This document shows, piece after piece, positions 41,540 through 50,439 of a DNA stretch of 64,000 bases; the first letter of the stretch is position 1, and each line of letters begins with the position of its first letter. Origin of the DNA: Frankia sp. QA3 (GTDB taxonomy: Bacteria; Actinomycetota; Actinomycetes; Frankiales; Frankiaceae); contig NZ_CM001489.1 in NCBI RefSeq assembly GCF_000262465.1, positions 4,407,056 to 4,471,055 of the forward strand, read 5' to 3'. Both the position numbers and the translations under genes were made by a program. The notes under the pieces were generated by a model that was not told the origin of the DNA, made no database searches, and was given only the letters and a program-made list of their open reading frames with translations.

Positions 41540-41600
41540 CCGTGTCTACCAGGAGCTCCCGCGTCTACCCAGAGCTCGCGTCTACCAGGAGCTCTTGGTG
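41540..41600. repeat. Three copies of the rpsN 3'-end sequence
   Basis: The string TCTACC(A/C)GGAGCTC-type occurs at about 41545, 41564 and 41581 at 17-19 bp spacing. The third copy is the rpsN stop region itself. The other two lie downstream in the rpsN-rpsH gap. Confidence 0.75.
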
Positions 41601-41767
41601 ACGCCGGGCAGCTCGCCGCGGTGCGCCATCTGCCGCAGGCAGACCCGGCAGAGTCCGAAGACCCGGTATACCGAGCGGGACCGGCCGCAGCGCTGGCAGC
41701 GGGTGTAACCGCGCACCGCGTACTTCGGCTTGCGGTTCGACTTCTCGATCAGTGCCTTCTTGGCCAT
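41582..41767 (-). CDS. rpsN: 30S ribosomal protein S14, zinc type
   Basis: A 61-residue S14 of the short C+ class, with zinc ligands Cys24, Cys27, Cys40 and Cys43 (CQRC, CRVC). It begins MAKKALIEKSNRKPKYAVRGY and ends GVTKSSW. ATG 41767 is 4 nt after the rplE stop. Only this short form is in the window; a long C- form, if any, would be elsewhere. Confidence 0.98.
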   Translation of the reverse strand: MAKKALIEKSNRKPKYAVRGYTRCQRCGRSRSVYRVFGLCRVCLRQMAHRGELPGVTKSSW

Positions 41768-41771
41768 CTGT

Positions 41772-42356
41772 CTAGTTCTCCCGGAAGGGGAAGCCCAGCG
41801 CCCGCAGGAGCGCCCGGCCCTCGTCGTCGGTGGTCGCGGTGGTGACGACCGTGATGTCCATGCCCCGAACCCGGTCGATCCGGTCGATGTCGATCTCGTG
41901 GAAGATCGACTGCTCGACCACGCCGAAGGTGTAGTTGCCCGCACCGTCGAACTGCTTCGGGGACAGCCCGCGGAAGTCACGGATGCGCGGGAGCGCGATG
42001 GAGACCAGGCGGTCGAGGAACTCCCACATCCGGTCGCCGCGCAGGGTCACCTTCGCGCCGATCGGCATCCCCTCGCGCAGCTTGAACTGGGCGATGGACT
42101 TCTTCGCCCGCCGCACGGCCGGCTTCTGGCCGGTGATGGCGGCGAGGTCGCGCACGGCGCCGTCGATGAGCTTCGCGTCCCGGGCGGCGTCTCCGACGCC
42201 CATGTTGACGACGACCTTCACGACGCCGGGGATCTGCATGACGTTGCGGTAGGAGAACTCCTCCCGCAGCGCCGGGGCGATCTCGTCGCGGTACCGCTGC
42301 TTGAGCCGTGGGACCGGGCGAGCACCGGTGGTCCGGTCTTCGGTGGTCACAGTCAT
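41772..42356 (-). CDS. rplE: 50S ribosomal protein L5
   Basis: A 194-residue 5S rRNA and P-tRNA contact protein. The signature is PGVVKVVVNMGVGDAARDAK, with ITGQKPAVRRAKKSIAQFKLREG and the end LLRALGFPFREN. About 15 residues precede the family start (PRLKQRYRDEI). ATG 42356 is used. Confidence 0.98.
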   Translation of the reverse strand: MTVTTEDRTTGARPVPRLKQRYRDEIAPALREEFSYRNVMQIPGVVKVVVNMGVGDAARDAKLIDGAVRDLAAITGQKPAVRRAKKSIAQFKLREGMPIGAKVTLRGDRMWEFLDRLVSIALPRIRDFRGLSPKQFDGAGNYTFGVVEQSIFHEIDIDRIDRVRGMDITVVTTATTDDEGRALLRALGFPFREN

Positions 42357-42394
42357 TTGATCTCGATTCCCAACTGCTCGACTGCTCGCTCGGC

Positions 42395-42727
42395 CTACAG
42401 CTCGGCGCCGGTGCGCCGGGAGATGCGGACCTTGGTGCCGTCCTCGTTGATGCGGTACCCGATCCTGGTGGGCCGTCCGTCCGACGGATCGACGATCATC
42501 ACGTTGCTCACGTGGATCGGCGCCTCCTGGGTGACGATCCCCCCGGACTGCGAGCCCCGCGCGCTCTGCTGGGGGCGGGTGTGTCGCGTGATCCGGTTCG
42601 CGCCCTCGACGAGGACCTTGTTCTGCTCGGGGTAGGCCCGGATGACCTTCCCCTTCAGGCCGCGGTCCTTGCCGGTGATGATCTGGACCGTGTCACCCTT
42701 CTTGATCTTAAAAGCGGCCACGGTCAC
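42395..42727 (-). CDS. rplX: 50S ribosomal protein L24
   Basis: A 110-residue assembly initiator with a KOW motif (KKGDTVQIITGKDRGLKGKV). The rest, VLVEGANRITRHTRPQQ to RIGYRINEDGTKVRIS, is typical. The GTG at 42727 overlaps the rplN stop by 4 nt (GTGA). Confidence 0.97.
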   Translation of the reverse strand: MTVAAFKIKKGDTVQIITGKDRGLKGKVIRAYPEQNKVLVEGANRITRHTRPQQSARGSQSGGIVTQEAPIHVSNVMIVDPSDGRPTRIGYRINEDGTKVRISRRTGAEL

Positions 42728-43092
42728 AGCACCTCCGGCGCCAGCGAGATGATCTTCATGAACTTCTTGTCGCGCAGCTCCCGGCCGACCGGCCCGAAGA
42801 TGCGGGTGCCCCGAGGGTCACCGCCGTCCCGGATGAGCACCGCCGCGTTCTCGTCGAAACGGATGTAGGAGCCGTCCGGCCGCCGGCGCTCCTTGGTGGT
42901 GCGCACCACGACCGCCTTGACCACGTCGCCGCGCTTCACGCCGGCGCCGGGCAGGGCATCCTTGACCGTGCCGACGATGATGTCGCCGATCCCCGCGTAA
43001 CGACGCCCAGAGCCGCCAAGCACCCGGATGCAGAGAATCTCCCGTGCTCCGGTGTTGTCGGCGACCCGAAGTCGCGACTCCTGCTGAATCAC
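42724..43092 (-). CDS. rplN: 50S ribosomal protein L14
   Basis: A 122-residue interface protein that matches the family in full (VIQQESRLRVADNTGAREI, GVKRGDVVKAVVVRTTKE, KIISLAPEVL). GTG 43092 has GGAGCGG upstream. It begins the classical spc operon; the 107-nt gap to rpsQ is the longest in this part of the cluster. Confidence 0.98.
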   Translation of the reverse strand: MIQQESRLRVADNTGAREILCIRVLGGSGRRYAGIGDIIVGTVKDALPGAGVKRGDVVKAVVVRTTKERRRPDGSYIRFDENAAVLIRDGGDPRGTRIFGPVGRELRDKKFMKIISLAPEVL

Positions 43093-43199
43093 TTTCCGCT
43101 CCTGATCACCCGGTACTGCTGATCAACCGGTACTGCATCGGACCCGGTCACCCGGGCGCCGGGGGCTGCCTCGCCCCCGAGGGCTGCCTCGCCCCGAAA

Positions 43200-43517
43200 C
43201 TATTTGGCCTTCTCCAGGACCTGGACGATCCGCCACCGCTTGGTGGCCGACAGCGGCCGGGTCTCCATCAGCAACACGCGGTCGCCGACACCGGTGGTGC
43301 CGTGCTCGTCGTGCGCCTTGACCTTCTTCGTCCGGCGGATCGTCTTGCCGTACAGCGGGTGCTGCACGCGGTCCTCGACCGCGACCACGACGGTCTTGGT
43401 CATCTTGTCGCTGACCACGAGGCCCTCGCGGACCTTGCGGAAGCCGCGGTCCGCGCCCGCCGCGTCGGTGTTCTGCGAAGCCTCCTGGGAGGCCGTCTCG
43501 TCTGCCACTGCCCTCAC
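43200..43517 (-). CDS. rpsQ: 30S ribosomal protein S17
   Basis: A 105-residue OB-fold protein. The core starts at RKVREGLVVSDKMTKTVVV and includes HPLYGKTIRRTKKVKAHDE and the end WRIVQVLEKAK. An extra 24 residues, rich in Ala, Glu and Gln, precede the core. GTG 43517 overlaps the rpmC stop by 4 nt; GTG 43508 is the alternative. Confidence 0.97.
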   Translation of the reverse strand: MRAVADETASQEASQNTDAAGADRGFRKVREGLVVSDKMTKTVVVAVEDRVQHPLYGKTIRRTKKVKAHDEHGTTGVGDRVLLMETRPLSATKRWRIVQVLEKAK

Positions 43518-43780
43518 GCCCGTTCCGACTGCGTCGCGTCATCGTCCGTCGCGCCGGCGACCAGCGCCGGATCGCCGGTGATACCCAGCTCCCGTTCGCG
43601 CATCACCGTGTAGATCCGGGCGATGTCGCGCCGCACGGCCCGCAGCCGCCGGTTGTTGGAAAGCTGCCCGGTCGCCGCCTGGAACCGGAGGTTGAACAGC
43701 TCCTCCTTGGCTTCCCGGAGCTTGTCGACGAGCTCGTCGCCCGACAGGCCCCGCAGCTCGTCCGCGGTAGCGACAGCCAT
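43514..43780 (-). CDS. rpmC: 50S ribosomal protein L29
   Basis: An 88-residue helical protein by the exit tunnel. MAVATADELRGLSGDELVDKL and FNLRFQAATGQLSNNRRLRAV are characteristic. A 20-residue acidic tail (AGATDDDATQSERA) follows the core. ATG 43780 shares one base with the rplP stop and has better ribosome-binding spacing than GTG 43783. Confidence 0.96.
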   Translation of the reverse strand: MAVATADELRGLSGDELVDKLREAKEELFNLRFQAATGQLSNNRRLRAVRRDIARIYTVMRERELGITGDPALVAGATDDDATQSERA

Positions 43781-44196
43781 CACGCACCACCTTCACGAAC
43801 CACGAAACGGCACTTCATCGGCAGCTTGTGGATCGCGCGCCGCATCGCCTCCCGGGCCACGGGCTCCGCGACCCCGGACAGCTCGAACAGCACCCGGCCC
43901 GGCTTGACGTTCGCGACCCACCACTCGGGCGAGCCCTTACCGGAACCCATCCGGGTCTCGGCGGGCTTCTTGGTCAGCGGCCGGTCGGGGTAGATGTTGA
44001 TCCAGACCTTGCCACCACGGCGAATGTGGCGGGTCATCGCGATACGCGCCGACTCGATCTGCCGGTTCGTCACGTAGGCCGACTCCAGGGCCTGGATCCC
44101 GTACTCGCCGAACGTGACGCGGGTTCCGCCCTTGGCCGCACCGGTCCGCCCGGGGTGGTGCTGCTTGCGGTGCGCGACCTTCCGGGGAATCAGCAT
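43780..44196 (-). CDS. rplP: 50S ribosomal protein L16
   Basis: A 138-residue protein near the A site. MLIPRKVAHRKQHHPGRTG opens it, and VTFGEYGIQALESAYVTNRQIE and KGSPEWWVANVKPGRVLFE are conserved. ATG 44196 is 3 nt after the rpsC stop. Confidence 0.98.
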   Translation of the reverse strand: MLIPRKVAHRKQHHPGRTGAAKGGTRVTFGEYGIQALESAYVTNRQIESARIAMTRHIRRGGKVWINIYPDRPLTKKPAETRMGSGKGSPEWWVANVKPGRVLFELSGVAEPVAREAMRRAIHKLPMKCRFVVREGGA

Positions 44197-44199
44197 GAT

Positions 44200-45159
44200 C
44201 TATTCCTCCGCCTTCTCCGGAGTGCCCGTCGTCGCGGCGGCGGCCGGCGTGGCGGCCGACTCGGTCGCGGCGGTGGCGGGCGCGGTCGTCTCGGCCACAG
44301 GGGCCTCCGACGGCGCGGCCTCGGGCGCGGTGGTCTCGGGTGCGGTCGTCTCAGGCGCGGCCTCGGGCGCCGGCGCGTTGCCGCCGCGCCCCCGGCGCTC
44401 GCTGCGCGCCGCGGCGCGACCGGCGTCGGTACCGCCCTGGGTGGTGCCGGACGAGCCGGAACGCGGCCCGCGACGCGGGCGGTCCCGACGGGTCTGACGC
44501 TGCAGCGCCTCCTGCGCCTCGCGCTCGGCCCGGCTCTGGACGATGTCGCCCTTGTAGATCCAGACCTTCACGCCGATGCGGCCGAAGTTCGTCCGGGCCT
44601 CGTAGAAGCCGTAGTCGATGTCCGCCCGCAGGGTGTGCAGCGGCACCCGGCCCTCACGGTAGAACTCCGACCGGCTCATCTCGGCGCCGCCGAGGCGACC
44701 CGAGCACTGCACCCGGATGCCCTTGGCGCCGCCCTTCATCGCGGTCTGCATCGCCTTGCGCATGGCGCGGCGGAAGCTGACCCGGCTGGAGAGCTGCTCG
44801 GCCACGCCCTGGGCGACGAGCTGCGCGTCGACCTCGGGGTTCTTGACCTCGAGGATGTTCAGCTGCACCTGCTTGCCGGTGAGCTTCTCCAGGTCGCCGC
44901 GGATGCGGTCGGCCTCGGCGCCGCGGCGGCCGATGACGATGCCCGGGCGCGCGGTGTGGATGTCCACCCGCAGCCGACCCTGGGTCCGCTCGATGTCGAC
45001 CCGGCTGATACCGGCCCGCTCCATGCCCCGCGACATCATCTTGCGGATCTTCACGTCCTCGCCGACGTACGCCTTGTACTGCTTGTCGGCGTACCAGCGG
45101 GACGTGAACTCCGAGGTGATGCCAAGCCGGAACCCGTGCGGGTTGACCTTCTGCCCCAC
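44200..45159 (-). CDS. rpsC: 30S ribosomal protein S3 with long Ala/Thr/Pro tail
   Basis: The first 215 residues are a normal S3, with a KH domain (GIVIGRRGAEADRIRGDLEKL) and the C-domain end RIGVKVWIYKGDIV. About 100 further residues are added. The first part is basic (QRQTRRDRPRRGPRSG), and the rest repeats PETTAPE-like and APAAA motifs to KAEE. The total of 319 is about 40-80 longer than most actinobacterial S3. The GTG at 45159 shares a base with the rplV stop. Confidence 0.98.
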   Translation of the reverse strand: MGQKVNPHGFRLGITSEFTSRWYADKQYKAYVGEDVKIRKMMSRGMERAGISRVDIERTQGRLRVDIHTARPGIVIGRRGAEADRIRGDLEKLTGKQVQLNILEVKNPEVDAQLVAQGVAEQLSSRVSFRRAMRKAMQTAMKGGAKGIRVQCSGRLGGAEMSRSEFYREGRVPLHTLRADIDYGFYEARTNFGRIGVKVWIYKGDIVQSRAEREAQEALQRQTRRDRPRRGPRSGSSGTTQGGTDAGRAAARSERRGRGGNAPAPEAAPETTAPETTAPEAAPSEAPVAETTAPATAATESAATPAAAATTGTPEKAEE

Positions 45160-45584
45160 TACCGGGCCCTCCTTGTCGTCTTCGCGCCCCGGCCGGCCGT
45201 GGAGACCGGCTCCCGGCTCTCCACCACGACGGTGATGTGGCTGGTGCGCTTACGGATCCGGTAGGCCCGGCCCTGGGCGCGAGGCCGGATGCGCTTGAGC
45301 GTCGGCCCCTCGTCCACGTACACCTCGCCCACCCACAGGGTGGTGGGGTCGAGGCTGTGGTTGTTCTCGGCGTTCGCCGCGGCGCTGGCGACGACCTTGT
45401 ACACGTCCTCGCTGGCCGCCTGCGGGGCGAACCGGAGGATGTCCAGCGCCTCGCTGACCGACCGGCCGCGCACCAGGTCGACGACCCGGCGGGCCTTGGT
45501 CGGCGAGACCCGCACGTAGCGGGCCGAGGCCTTGGCGCCCGGCAGGCCGGCCCGGGTCAGGCCATCGACGAGATCGTCAGCCAC
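45159..45584 (-). CDS. rplV: 50S ribosomal protein L22
   Basis: A 141-residue exit-tunnel protein. The core has ARYVRVSPTKARRVVDLVRGR and RPRAQGRAYRIRKRTSHITVVV, the tunnel loop. GTG 45584 with GGAGG upstream sits inside rpsS, giving an 8-nt overlap. A basic tail follows the core. Confidence 0.97.
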   Translation of the reverse strand: MADDLVDGLTRAGLPGAKASARYVRVSPTKARRVVDLVRGRSVSEALDILRFAPQAASEDVYKVVASAAANAENNHSLDPTTLWVGEVYVDEGPTLKRIRPRAQGRAYRIRKRTSHITVVVESREPVSTAGRGAKTTRRAR

Positions 45585-45858
45585 GGCGCGACCTCCGGTC
45601 CTCCTTGACGTGGCCGCGGAACGTCCGGGTCGGGGCGAACTCGCCGAGCTTGTGCCCGACCATGCCCTCGGTGATGAAGACCGGGACGTGCTTGCGGCCA
45701 TCGTGCACGGCGATCGTGTGCCCCAGCATGTCGGGGATCACGGTGGAGCGCCGCGACCAGGTCTTGATGACGTGCTTGGTGCCCTTCGAGTTCTGCACGT
45801 CCACCTTCTTGAGCAGGTGGTCGTCGACGAACGGGCCCTTCTTCAGACTGCGTGGCAT
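45577..45858 (-). CDS. rpsS: 30S ribosomal protein S19
   Basis: A 93-residue head protein (MPRSLKKGPFVDDHLLKKV, GHTIAVHDGRKHVPVFI and MVGHKLGEFAPTRTFRGH). ATG 45858 is at the family start. Its end overlaps rplV. Confidence 0.98.
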   Translation of the reverse strand: MPRSLKKGPFVDDHLLKKVDVQNSKGTKHVIKTWSRRSTVIPDMLGHTIAVHDGRKHVPVFITEGMVGHKLGEFAPTRTFRGHVKEDRRSRRG

Positions 45859-45948
45859 GGCTGTGTCTCCTCCTTCCTGCTCAGATCCGGTGGGTACGGG
45901 GGGCGGACGACAGGCTCACGGGGGCCGGGGTCCGGGTACGTGAGGTCA

Positions 45949-46782
45949 CTACCGCCGCCTGTTCTGCTTGCGACGACGCACGATGAGCGCGTCGGACGAC
46001 TTGTGGTTGGCGCGGGTCCGCCCCTCCGGACGGCCCTTCGGGTTGACCGGGTGGCGACCACCGGAGGTCTTGCCCTCACCACCACCGTGCGGGTGGTCGA
46101 CCGGGTTCATCGCGACACCGCGCACCGTGGGCCGGCGGCCCTTCCAGCGCATCCGGCCAGCCTTGCCCCAGTTGATGTTGCTCTGCTCGGCGTTGCCGAC
46201 CTCGCCGACGGTGGCGCGGCAGCGGACGTCCACGTTGCGGATCTCGCCCGAGGGCATCCGCAGCTGAGCGTAGGGGCCGTCCTTCGCGACGAGCTGCACG
46301 CTGGCGCCGGCGCTGCGGGCGATCTTCGCGCCGCCGCCGGGACGCAGCTCGATGGCGTGCACCACGGTGCCGGTCGGGATGTTGCGCAGCGGCAGGGCGT
46401 TGCCGGGCTTGATGTCGGCGCCCACGCCGGAGCTGACCTGGTCGCCCTGCTTGAGCTTCACCGGGGCGATGATGTAGCGCTTCTCGCCGTCGGCGTAGTG
46501 CAGCAGGGCGATGCGGGCGGTGCGGTTCGGGTCGTACTCGATGTGCGCGACCTTCGCCGGCACGCCGTCCTTGTCCCGCCGGAAGTCGATGATCCGGTAG
46601 GCCCGCTTGTGCCCGCCGCCCTGGTGCCGGGTGGTGATCCGGCCGTGGACGTTGCGCCCGCCCTTGGAGTGCAGCGGGCGGACCAGCGACTTCTCCGGGT
46701 GGTCACGGGTGATCTCGACGAAGTCGGCCACGCTCGCGCCACGACGCCCCGGCGTCGTCGGCTTGTACCTACGAATTCCCAT
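45949..46782 (-). CDS. rplB: 50S ribosomal protein L2
   Basis: A 277-residue protein needed for subunit joining and peptidyl transfer. [18 protein letters not shown] opens it. The highly conserved [13 protein letters not shown] motif with the functional His is near the C-terminus, and the end is [10 protein letters not shown] 90-nt gap precedes rpsS. Confidence 0.98.
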
Positions 46783-46843
46783 GGCTTCCTACCGTCCCTG
46801 GCCCGTCGACCCGTGGCCCGCCGCCGCGGCGCGGCGCACGCGC

Positions 46844-47140
46844 TCAGGCACCGGGGCCTCCGAAGATCTCGATCGTGTCACCGGGGGCCAGGCTCACCAG
46901 GGCCCGCTTGGTCGCGGACCGGTGTCCCCAGCCGTGCTTGGTCCGCTTGCGCTTGCCCTGCCGGTTGATGGTGTTCACCCGCAGGACCCGCACGCTGAAG
47001 ATCTGCTGGACCGCGAGCTTGATCTGCGTCTTGTTCGCGTCCGGGTGCACGATGAAGGTGTAGACGTTCTCGTCGAGCAGGCCGTAGCTCTTCTCGGAGA
47101 CGACCGGTCGCAGGATTACGTCACGCGGGTCGGGAATCAC
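46844..47140 (-). CDS. rplW: 50S ribosomal protein L23
   Basis: A 98-residue exit-site protein that docks trigger factor and SRP. It shows DPRDVILRPVVSEKSYGL, NKTQIKLAVQQIFSVRV and KRKRTKHGWG. GTG 47140 overlaps the rplD stop by 4 nt. Confidence 0.97.
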   Translation of the reverse strand: MIPDPRDVILRPVVSEKSYGLLDENVYTFIVHPDANKTQIKLAVQQIFSVRVLRVNTINRQGKRKRTKHGWGHRSATKRALVSLAPGDTIEIFGGPGA

Positions 47141-47847
47141 TTGTTCTCCTCCGCCCCGGCCGCGGCGGGCGACGCCGGCCGGCTGTCGCGGGCGAGGAAC
47201 GCGGCCAGCGCCTCCTCGGTGAAGACGACGTCGTCGCTCACCAGCACGTCGTAGGTGTTGAGCTGCCCCGGGTCGAGCAGGTGCACCGCCGCGACGTTGC
47301 GCAGGCTCTTCCAGGTCAGCTCGTCGGCGCGGCTCGCGACCACGAGCACCCGGCGGGTGTCGGCGATCGCGCGAAGCGCCGTGACCGCTGCCTTCGTGGC
47401 CGGAGTCTCCCCCGTGACCAGCGAGGACACAACGTGGACCCGGTTGTTGCGCGCCCGGTCGGACAGGGCGCCGCGCAGGGCGGCGGCCTTCATCTTCTTC
47501 GGGGTGCGCTGGTCGTACTTGCGCGGCGTCGGGCCGTGCACGATGCCACCGCCGGTGAACTGCGGGGCGCGCAGTGAGCCCTGCCGGGCGCGGCCGGTGC
47601 CCTTCTGCCGGTACGGCTTGCGACCACCGCCGCGGACCTCGCCGCGGGTCTTGGTGGCATGGGTCCCCTGGCGGGCCGCCGCGAGCTGCGCGACCACGAC
47701 CTGGTGGATCAGCGGGACGTTCAGCGGCACGTCGAACACACCACCGGGCAGCTCAACGCTGCCGCCGTCACCGCCGTTCGGCGCGTGCACCGAGACGGTG
47801 CGCGTGGTGGTGGCATCCGAATCGGATGCGGTCGCCACCCGGCTCAT
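47137..47847 (-). CDS. rplD: 50S ribosomal protein L4
   Basis: A 236-residue protein whose loop lines the exit tunnel (TRGEVRGGGRKPYRQKGTGRARQG). In some bacteria it represses the S10 operon. ATG 47847 overlaps the rplC stop by 4 nt (ATGA). About 20 N-terminal Ser/Thr-rich residues and an Ala-rich tail flank the core. Confidence 0.97.
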   Translation of the reverse strand: MSRVATASDSDATTTRTVSVHAPNGGDGGSVELPGGVFDVPLNVPLIHQVVVAQLAAARQGTHATKTRGEVRGGGRKPYRQKGTGRARQGSLRAPQFTGGGIVHGPTPRKYDQRTPKKMKAAALRGALSDRARNNRVHVVSSLVTGETPATKAAVTALRAIADTRRVLVVASRADELTWKSLRNVAAVHLLDPGQLNTYDVLVSDDVVFTEEALAAFLARDSRPASPAAAGAEENK

Positions 47848-48545
47848 GCCGAGACCTCCTCACCGGCGCCGACCGCCGCCGGGGCGATCGCCTCGGGCGC
47901 CGGGCGCTTGGCCGCGCTGCGCACGAAGACGAGTCCGCCGTCCGGGCCGGGTATCGCGCCCTTCACCAGCAGAAAGCCACGCTCGGTGTCGACGGCGTGG
48001 ATGGTCAGGCCCGGCGTGGTGGTGCGCGCGTGGCCCATCCGGCCCGCCATGCGCAGGCCCTTGAAGACGCGACCGGGGGTGGCGCAGCCGCCGACCGAAC
48101 CCGGCGAGCGGTGCTTGCGCTCGACGCCGTGCCCGGCGCCCAGGCCCTTGAAGCCGTGGCGCTTCATGACACCGGCGAAGCCCTTGCCCTTGGAGGTGCC
48201 GGTGACGTCGACGACGGTCCCCGGGACGAACACCTCACCGGTCAGCTCCTGGCCGGGCCGGTAGTTGGCGGCGTCGGCGGTGCGCAGCTCGACGAGGTGG
48301 CGCCGCGGCGTCACCCCGCTGGTGGCGAAGTGCCCCCGGGCCGGCTTGTTGATCTTTCGCGGGTCGATCTCGCCGTAACCGAGCTGGACGGCGGAGTACC
48401 CGTCCGAGTCAGGCGTCTTGACCTGCGTGACGACGTTGGGTCCGGCCTTGATGACGGTGACCGGCACGACGCGGTTGTTCGCGTCCCATACCTGGGTCAT
48501 CCCGAGCTTGGTGCCCAGGAGCCCTCTGTAGTTGCGGATGAGCAT
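47844..48545 (-). CDS. rplC: 50S ribosomal protein L3
   Basis: A 233-residue protein near the peptidyl transferase centre. GLLGTKLGMTQVWD and GKGFAGVMKRHGFKG are conserved. A tail (KRPAPEAIAPAAVGAG) extends past the core. ATG 48545 is used, 17 nt after rpsJ. Confidence 0.97.
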   Translation of the reverse strand: MLIRNYRGLLGTKLGMTQVWDANNRVVPVTVIKAGPNVVTQVKTPDSDGYSAVQLGYGEIDPRKINKPARGHFATSGVTPRRHLVELRTADAANYRPGQELTGEVFVPGTVVDVTGTSKGKGFAGVMKRHGFKGLGAGHGVERKHRSPGSVGGCATPGRVFKGLRMAGRMGHARTTTPGLTIHAVDTERGFLLVKGAIPGPDGGLVFVRSAAKRPAPEAIAPAAVGAGEEVSA

Positions 48546-48562
48546 GACTGCGCCGGCCCCTC

Positions 48563-48871
48563 TTACAGCTTGATCTCGATGTCGACGCCGGCGGGGAGGT
48601 CGAGCCGCATCAGCGAGTCGACCGTCTTCGGCGTCGGGTCAAGGATGTCGATCAGCCGCTTGTGCGTCCGCATCTCGAAGTGCTCGCGGCTGTCCTTGTA
48701 CTTGTGCGGCGACCGGATGACGCAGTAGATGTTCTTCTCCGTCGGCAGCGGCACCGGTCCCGCGACCTGCGCACCCGTCCGGGTCACCGTCTCGACGATC
48801 TTCCGCGCCGAGCTGTCGATGACCTCGTGGTCATAGGCCTTGAGCCGAATGCGGATCTTCTGTGCCGCCAT
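48563..48871 (-). CDS. rpsJ: 30S ribosomal protein S10
   Basis: A 102-residue protein of the head, also NusE in antitermination. It is complete: MAAQKIRIRLKAYDHEVID to LDLPAGVDIEIKL, with VAGPVPLPTEKNIYCVIRSPHK. ATG 48871 begins the S10 operon. The 301-bp leader to tuf holds its promoter, which I could not pinpoint. Confidence 0.98.
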   Translation of the reverse strand: MAAQKIRIRLKAYDHEVIDSSARKIVETVTRTGAQVAGPVPLPTEKNIYCVIRSPHKYKDSREHFEMRTHKRLIDILDPTPKTVDSLMRLDLPAGVDIEIKL

Positions 48872-49172
48872 GGTGGGCTTCGCCTGTCCTGTCTGTCTCG
48901 TCCGGCCGGTACCGCTACCGGGTCACCGCCCGTAGATCCGTCCTGCCGGTGGCGCGGGGCCCGCGCCCCGCCGCCGGCGGAGGGAATCTGCCGGTTACCG
49001 CTGTCTCGTGCCGGTCCCGCGTCGACCGATCGACGCTCGGGCCGGATTACCTGCCACGTCGGCAGCCGGTGGCGCCGGCAGCCGGGCCGCCCGGGAGTGG
49101 CGCCCAATCGCGCCGCCCGGGCAGCAATGCGGGCGGTGGGCCCGGGTGCTCCGGACCCACCGCCCGCCGCTA
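48872..49172. other. tuf-rpsJ spacer (S10 leader)
   Basis: No ORF was found. It contains the tuf terminator at its right end and GC-rich inverted repeats (such as GGCGCGGGGCCCGCGCC near 48952-48968) in the S10 leader. No L4-type leader structure could be recognised by eye. Confidence 0.5.
49129..49167 (-). terminator. Terminator after tuf
   Basis: GCGGGCGGTGGG (49129-49140) pairs perfectly with CCCACCGCCCGC (49156-49167) around a 15-nt loop, 6 nt after the tuf stop. Confidence 0.8.
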
Positions 49173-50366
49173 CTACTTGAGAACCTTCGTGACCTGGCCC
49201 GCACCGACGGTCCGGCCACCCTCGCGGATGGCGAAGCGCAGACCCTCCTCCATGGCGATCGGCTGGATGAGCTCGACCGTCATCTCGGTGTTGTCGCCCG
49301 GCATGACCATCTCGGTGCCCTCGGGGAGGGTCACGACCCCGGTCACGTCGGTGGTGCGGAAGTAGAACTGCGGCCGGTAGTTCTTGAAGAACGGCGTGTG
49401 GCGGCCGCCCTCGTCCTTGTTCAGGATGTAGACGCGCGCCTCGAACACCGTGTGCGGGGTGATCGTCTTGGGCTTGACGATGACCTGGCCGCGCTCGACG
49501 TCCTCGCGCTTGATGCCGCGCAGGAGCAGGCCCACGTTGTCGCCGGCACGCCCCTCGTCGAGCAGCTTGCGGAACATCTCGACGCCGGTCACGGTCGTCG
49601 TGGTGGTCTCCGGCTTGATGCCGACGATCTCCACGGTCTCGTTGACCTTGACGATTCCACGCTCGACGCGGCCGGTGACGACCGTGCCACGACCGGTGAT
49701 CGTGAAGACGTCCTCGATCGGCATGAGGAACGGCCGGTCGATGTCACGCTGCGGCTCGGGGATCGAGTCGTCGACCGCGGCCATGAGCTCGAGGAGCTTC
49801 GCGCCCCACTCCTTGTCACCCTCCAGCGCCTTGAGCGCGGAGACGCGGATGACCGGGACGTCGTCACCCGGGAACTCGTACGAGCTGAGCAGCTCGCGAA
49901 CCTCGAGCTCGACGAGCTCCAGGATCTCCTCGTCGTCGACCATGTCGGCCTTGTTCAGCGCGACGACGATGTAGGGCACGCCGACCTGGCGCGCGAGGAG
50001 CACGTGCTCCTTCGTCTGCGGCATCGGACCGTCGGTCGCGGACACCACCAGGATCGCCCCGTCCATCTGGGCGGCACCGGTGATCATGTTCTTGATGTAG
50101 TCCGCGTGCCCGGGGCAGTCGACGTGCGCGTAGTGCCGCTTGTCGGTCTGGTACTCGACGTGCGCGATCGAGATCGTGATACCGCGGGCCTTCTCCTCCG
50201 GCGCCTTGTCGATCTGGTCGAACGGCGTGAAGGGGTTGAGGTCCGGGTGCGCGTCGTGCAGGACCTTGGTGATCGCCGCGGTCAGCGTGGTCTTGCCATG
50301 GTCGATGTGACCGATGGTGCCGATATTGACGTGCGGCTTCGTCCGCTCGAACTTCTGCTTCGCCAC
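49173..50366 (-). CDS. tuf: Elongation factor Tu
   Basis: A 397-residue GTPase that delivers aminoacyl-tRNA. The P-loop GHIDHGKT is at 19-26, DCPGHADY at about 82, and NKADMVDD follows. Domains 2 and 3 are complete (TGRGTVVTGRVERG, MVMPGDNTEMTVELI and the end GAGQVTKVLK). It is last in the rpsL-rpsG-fusA-tuf str operon, with a 73-nt gap after fusA. It is the only tuf in the window. Confidence 0.99.
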   Translation of the reverse strand: MAKQKFERTKPHVNIGTIGHIDHGKTTLTAAITKVLHDAHPDLNPFTPFDQIDKAPEEKARGITISIAHVEYQTDKRHYAHVDCPGHADYIKNMITGAAQMDGAILVVSATDGPMPQTKEHVLLARQVGVPYIVVALNKADMVDDEEILELVELEVRELLSSYEFPGDDVPVIRVSALKALEGDKEWGAKLLELMAAVDDSIPEPQRDIDRPFLMPIEDVFTITGRGTVVTGRVERGIVKVNETVEIVGIKPETTTTTVTGVEMFRKLLDEGRAGDNVGLLLRGIKREDVERGQVIVKPKTITPHTVFEARVYILNKDEGGRHTPFFKNYRPQFYFRTTDVTGVVTLPEGTEMVMPGDNTEMTVELIQPIAMEEGLRFAIREGGRTVGAGQVTKVLK

Positions 50367-50439
50367 GGGTGTCCCTCCAAGGACGGGTGGTGTCGTGCTG
50401 TGTAGTCAGGTGGAGGAGGTGCTCACGCCACGAGGGCGG

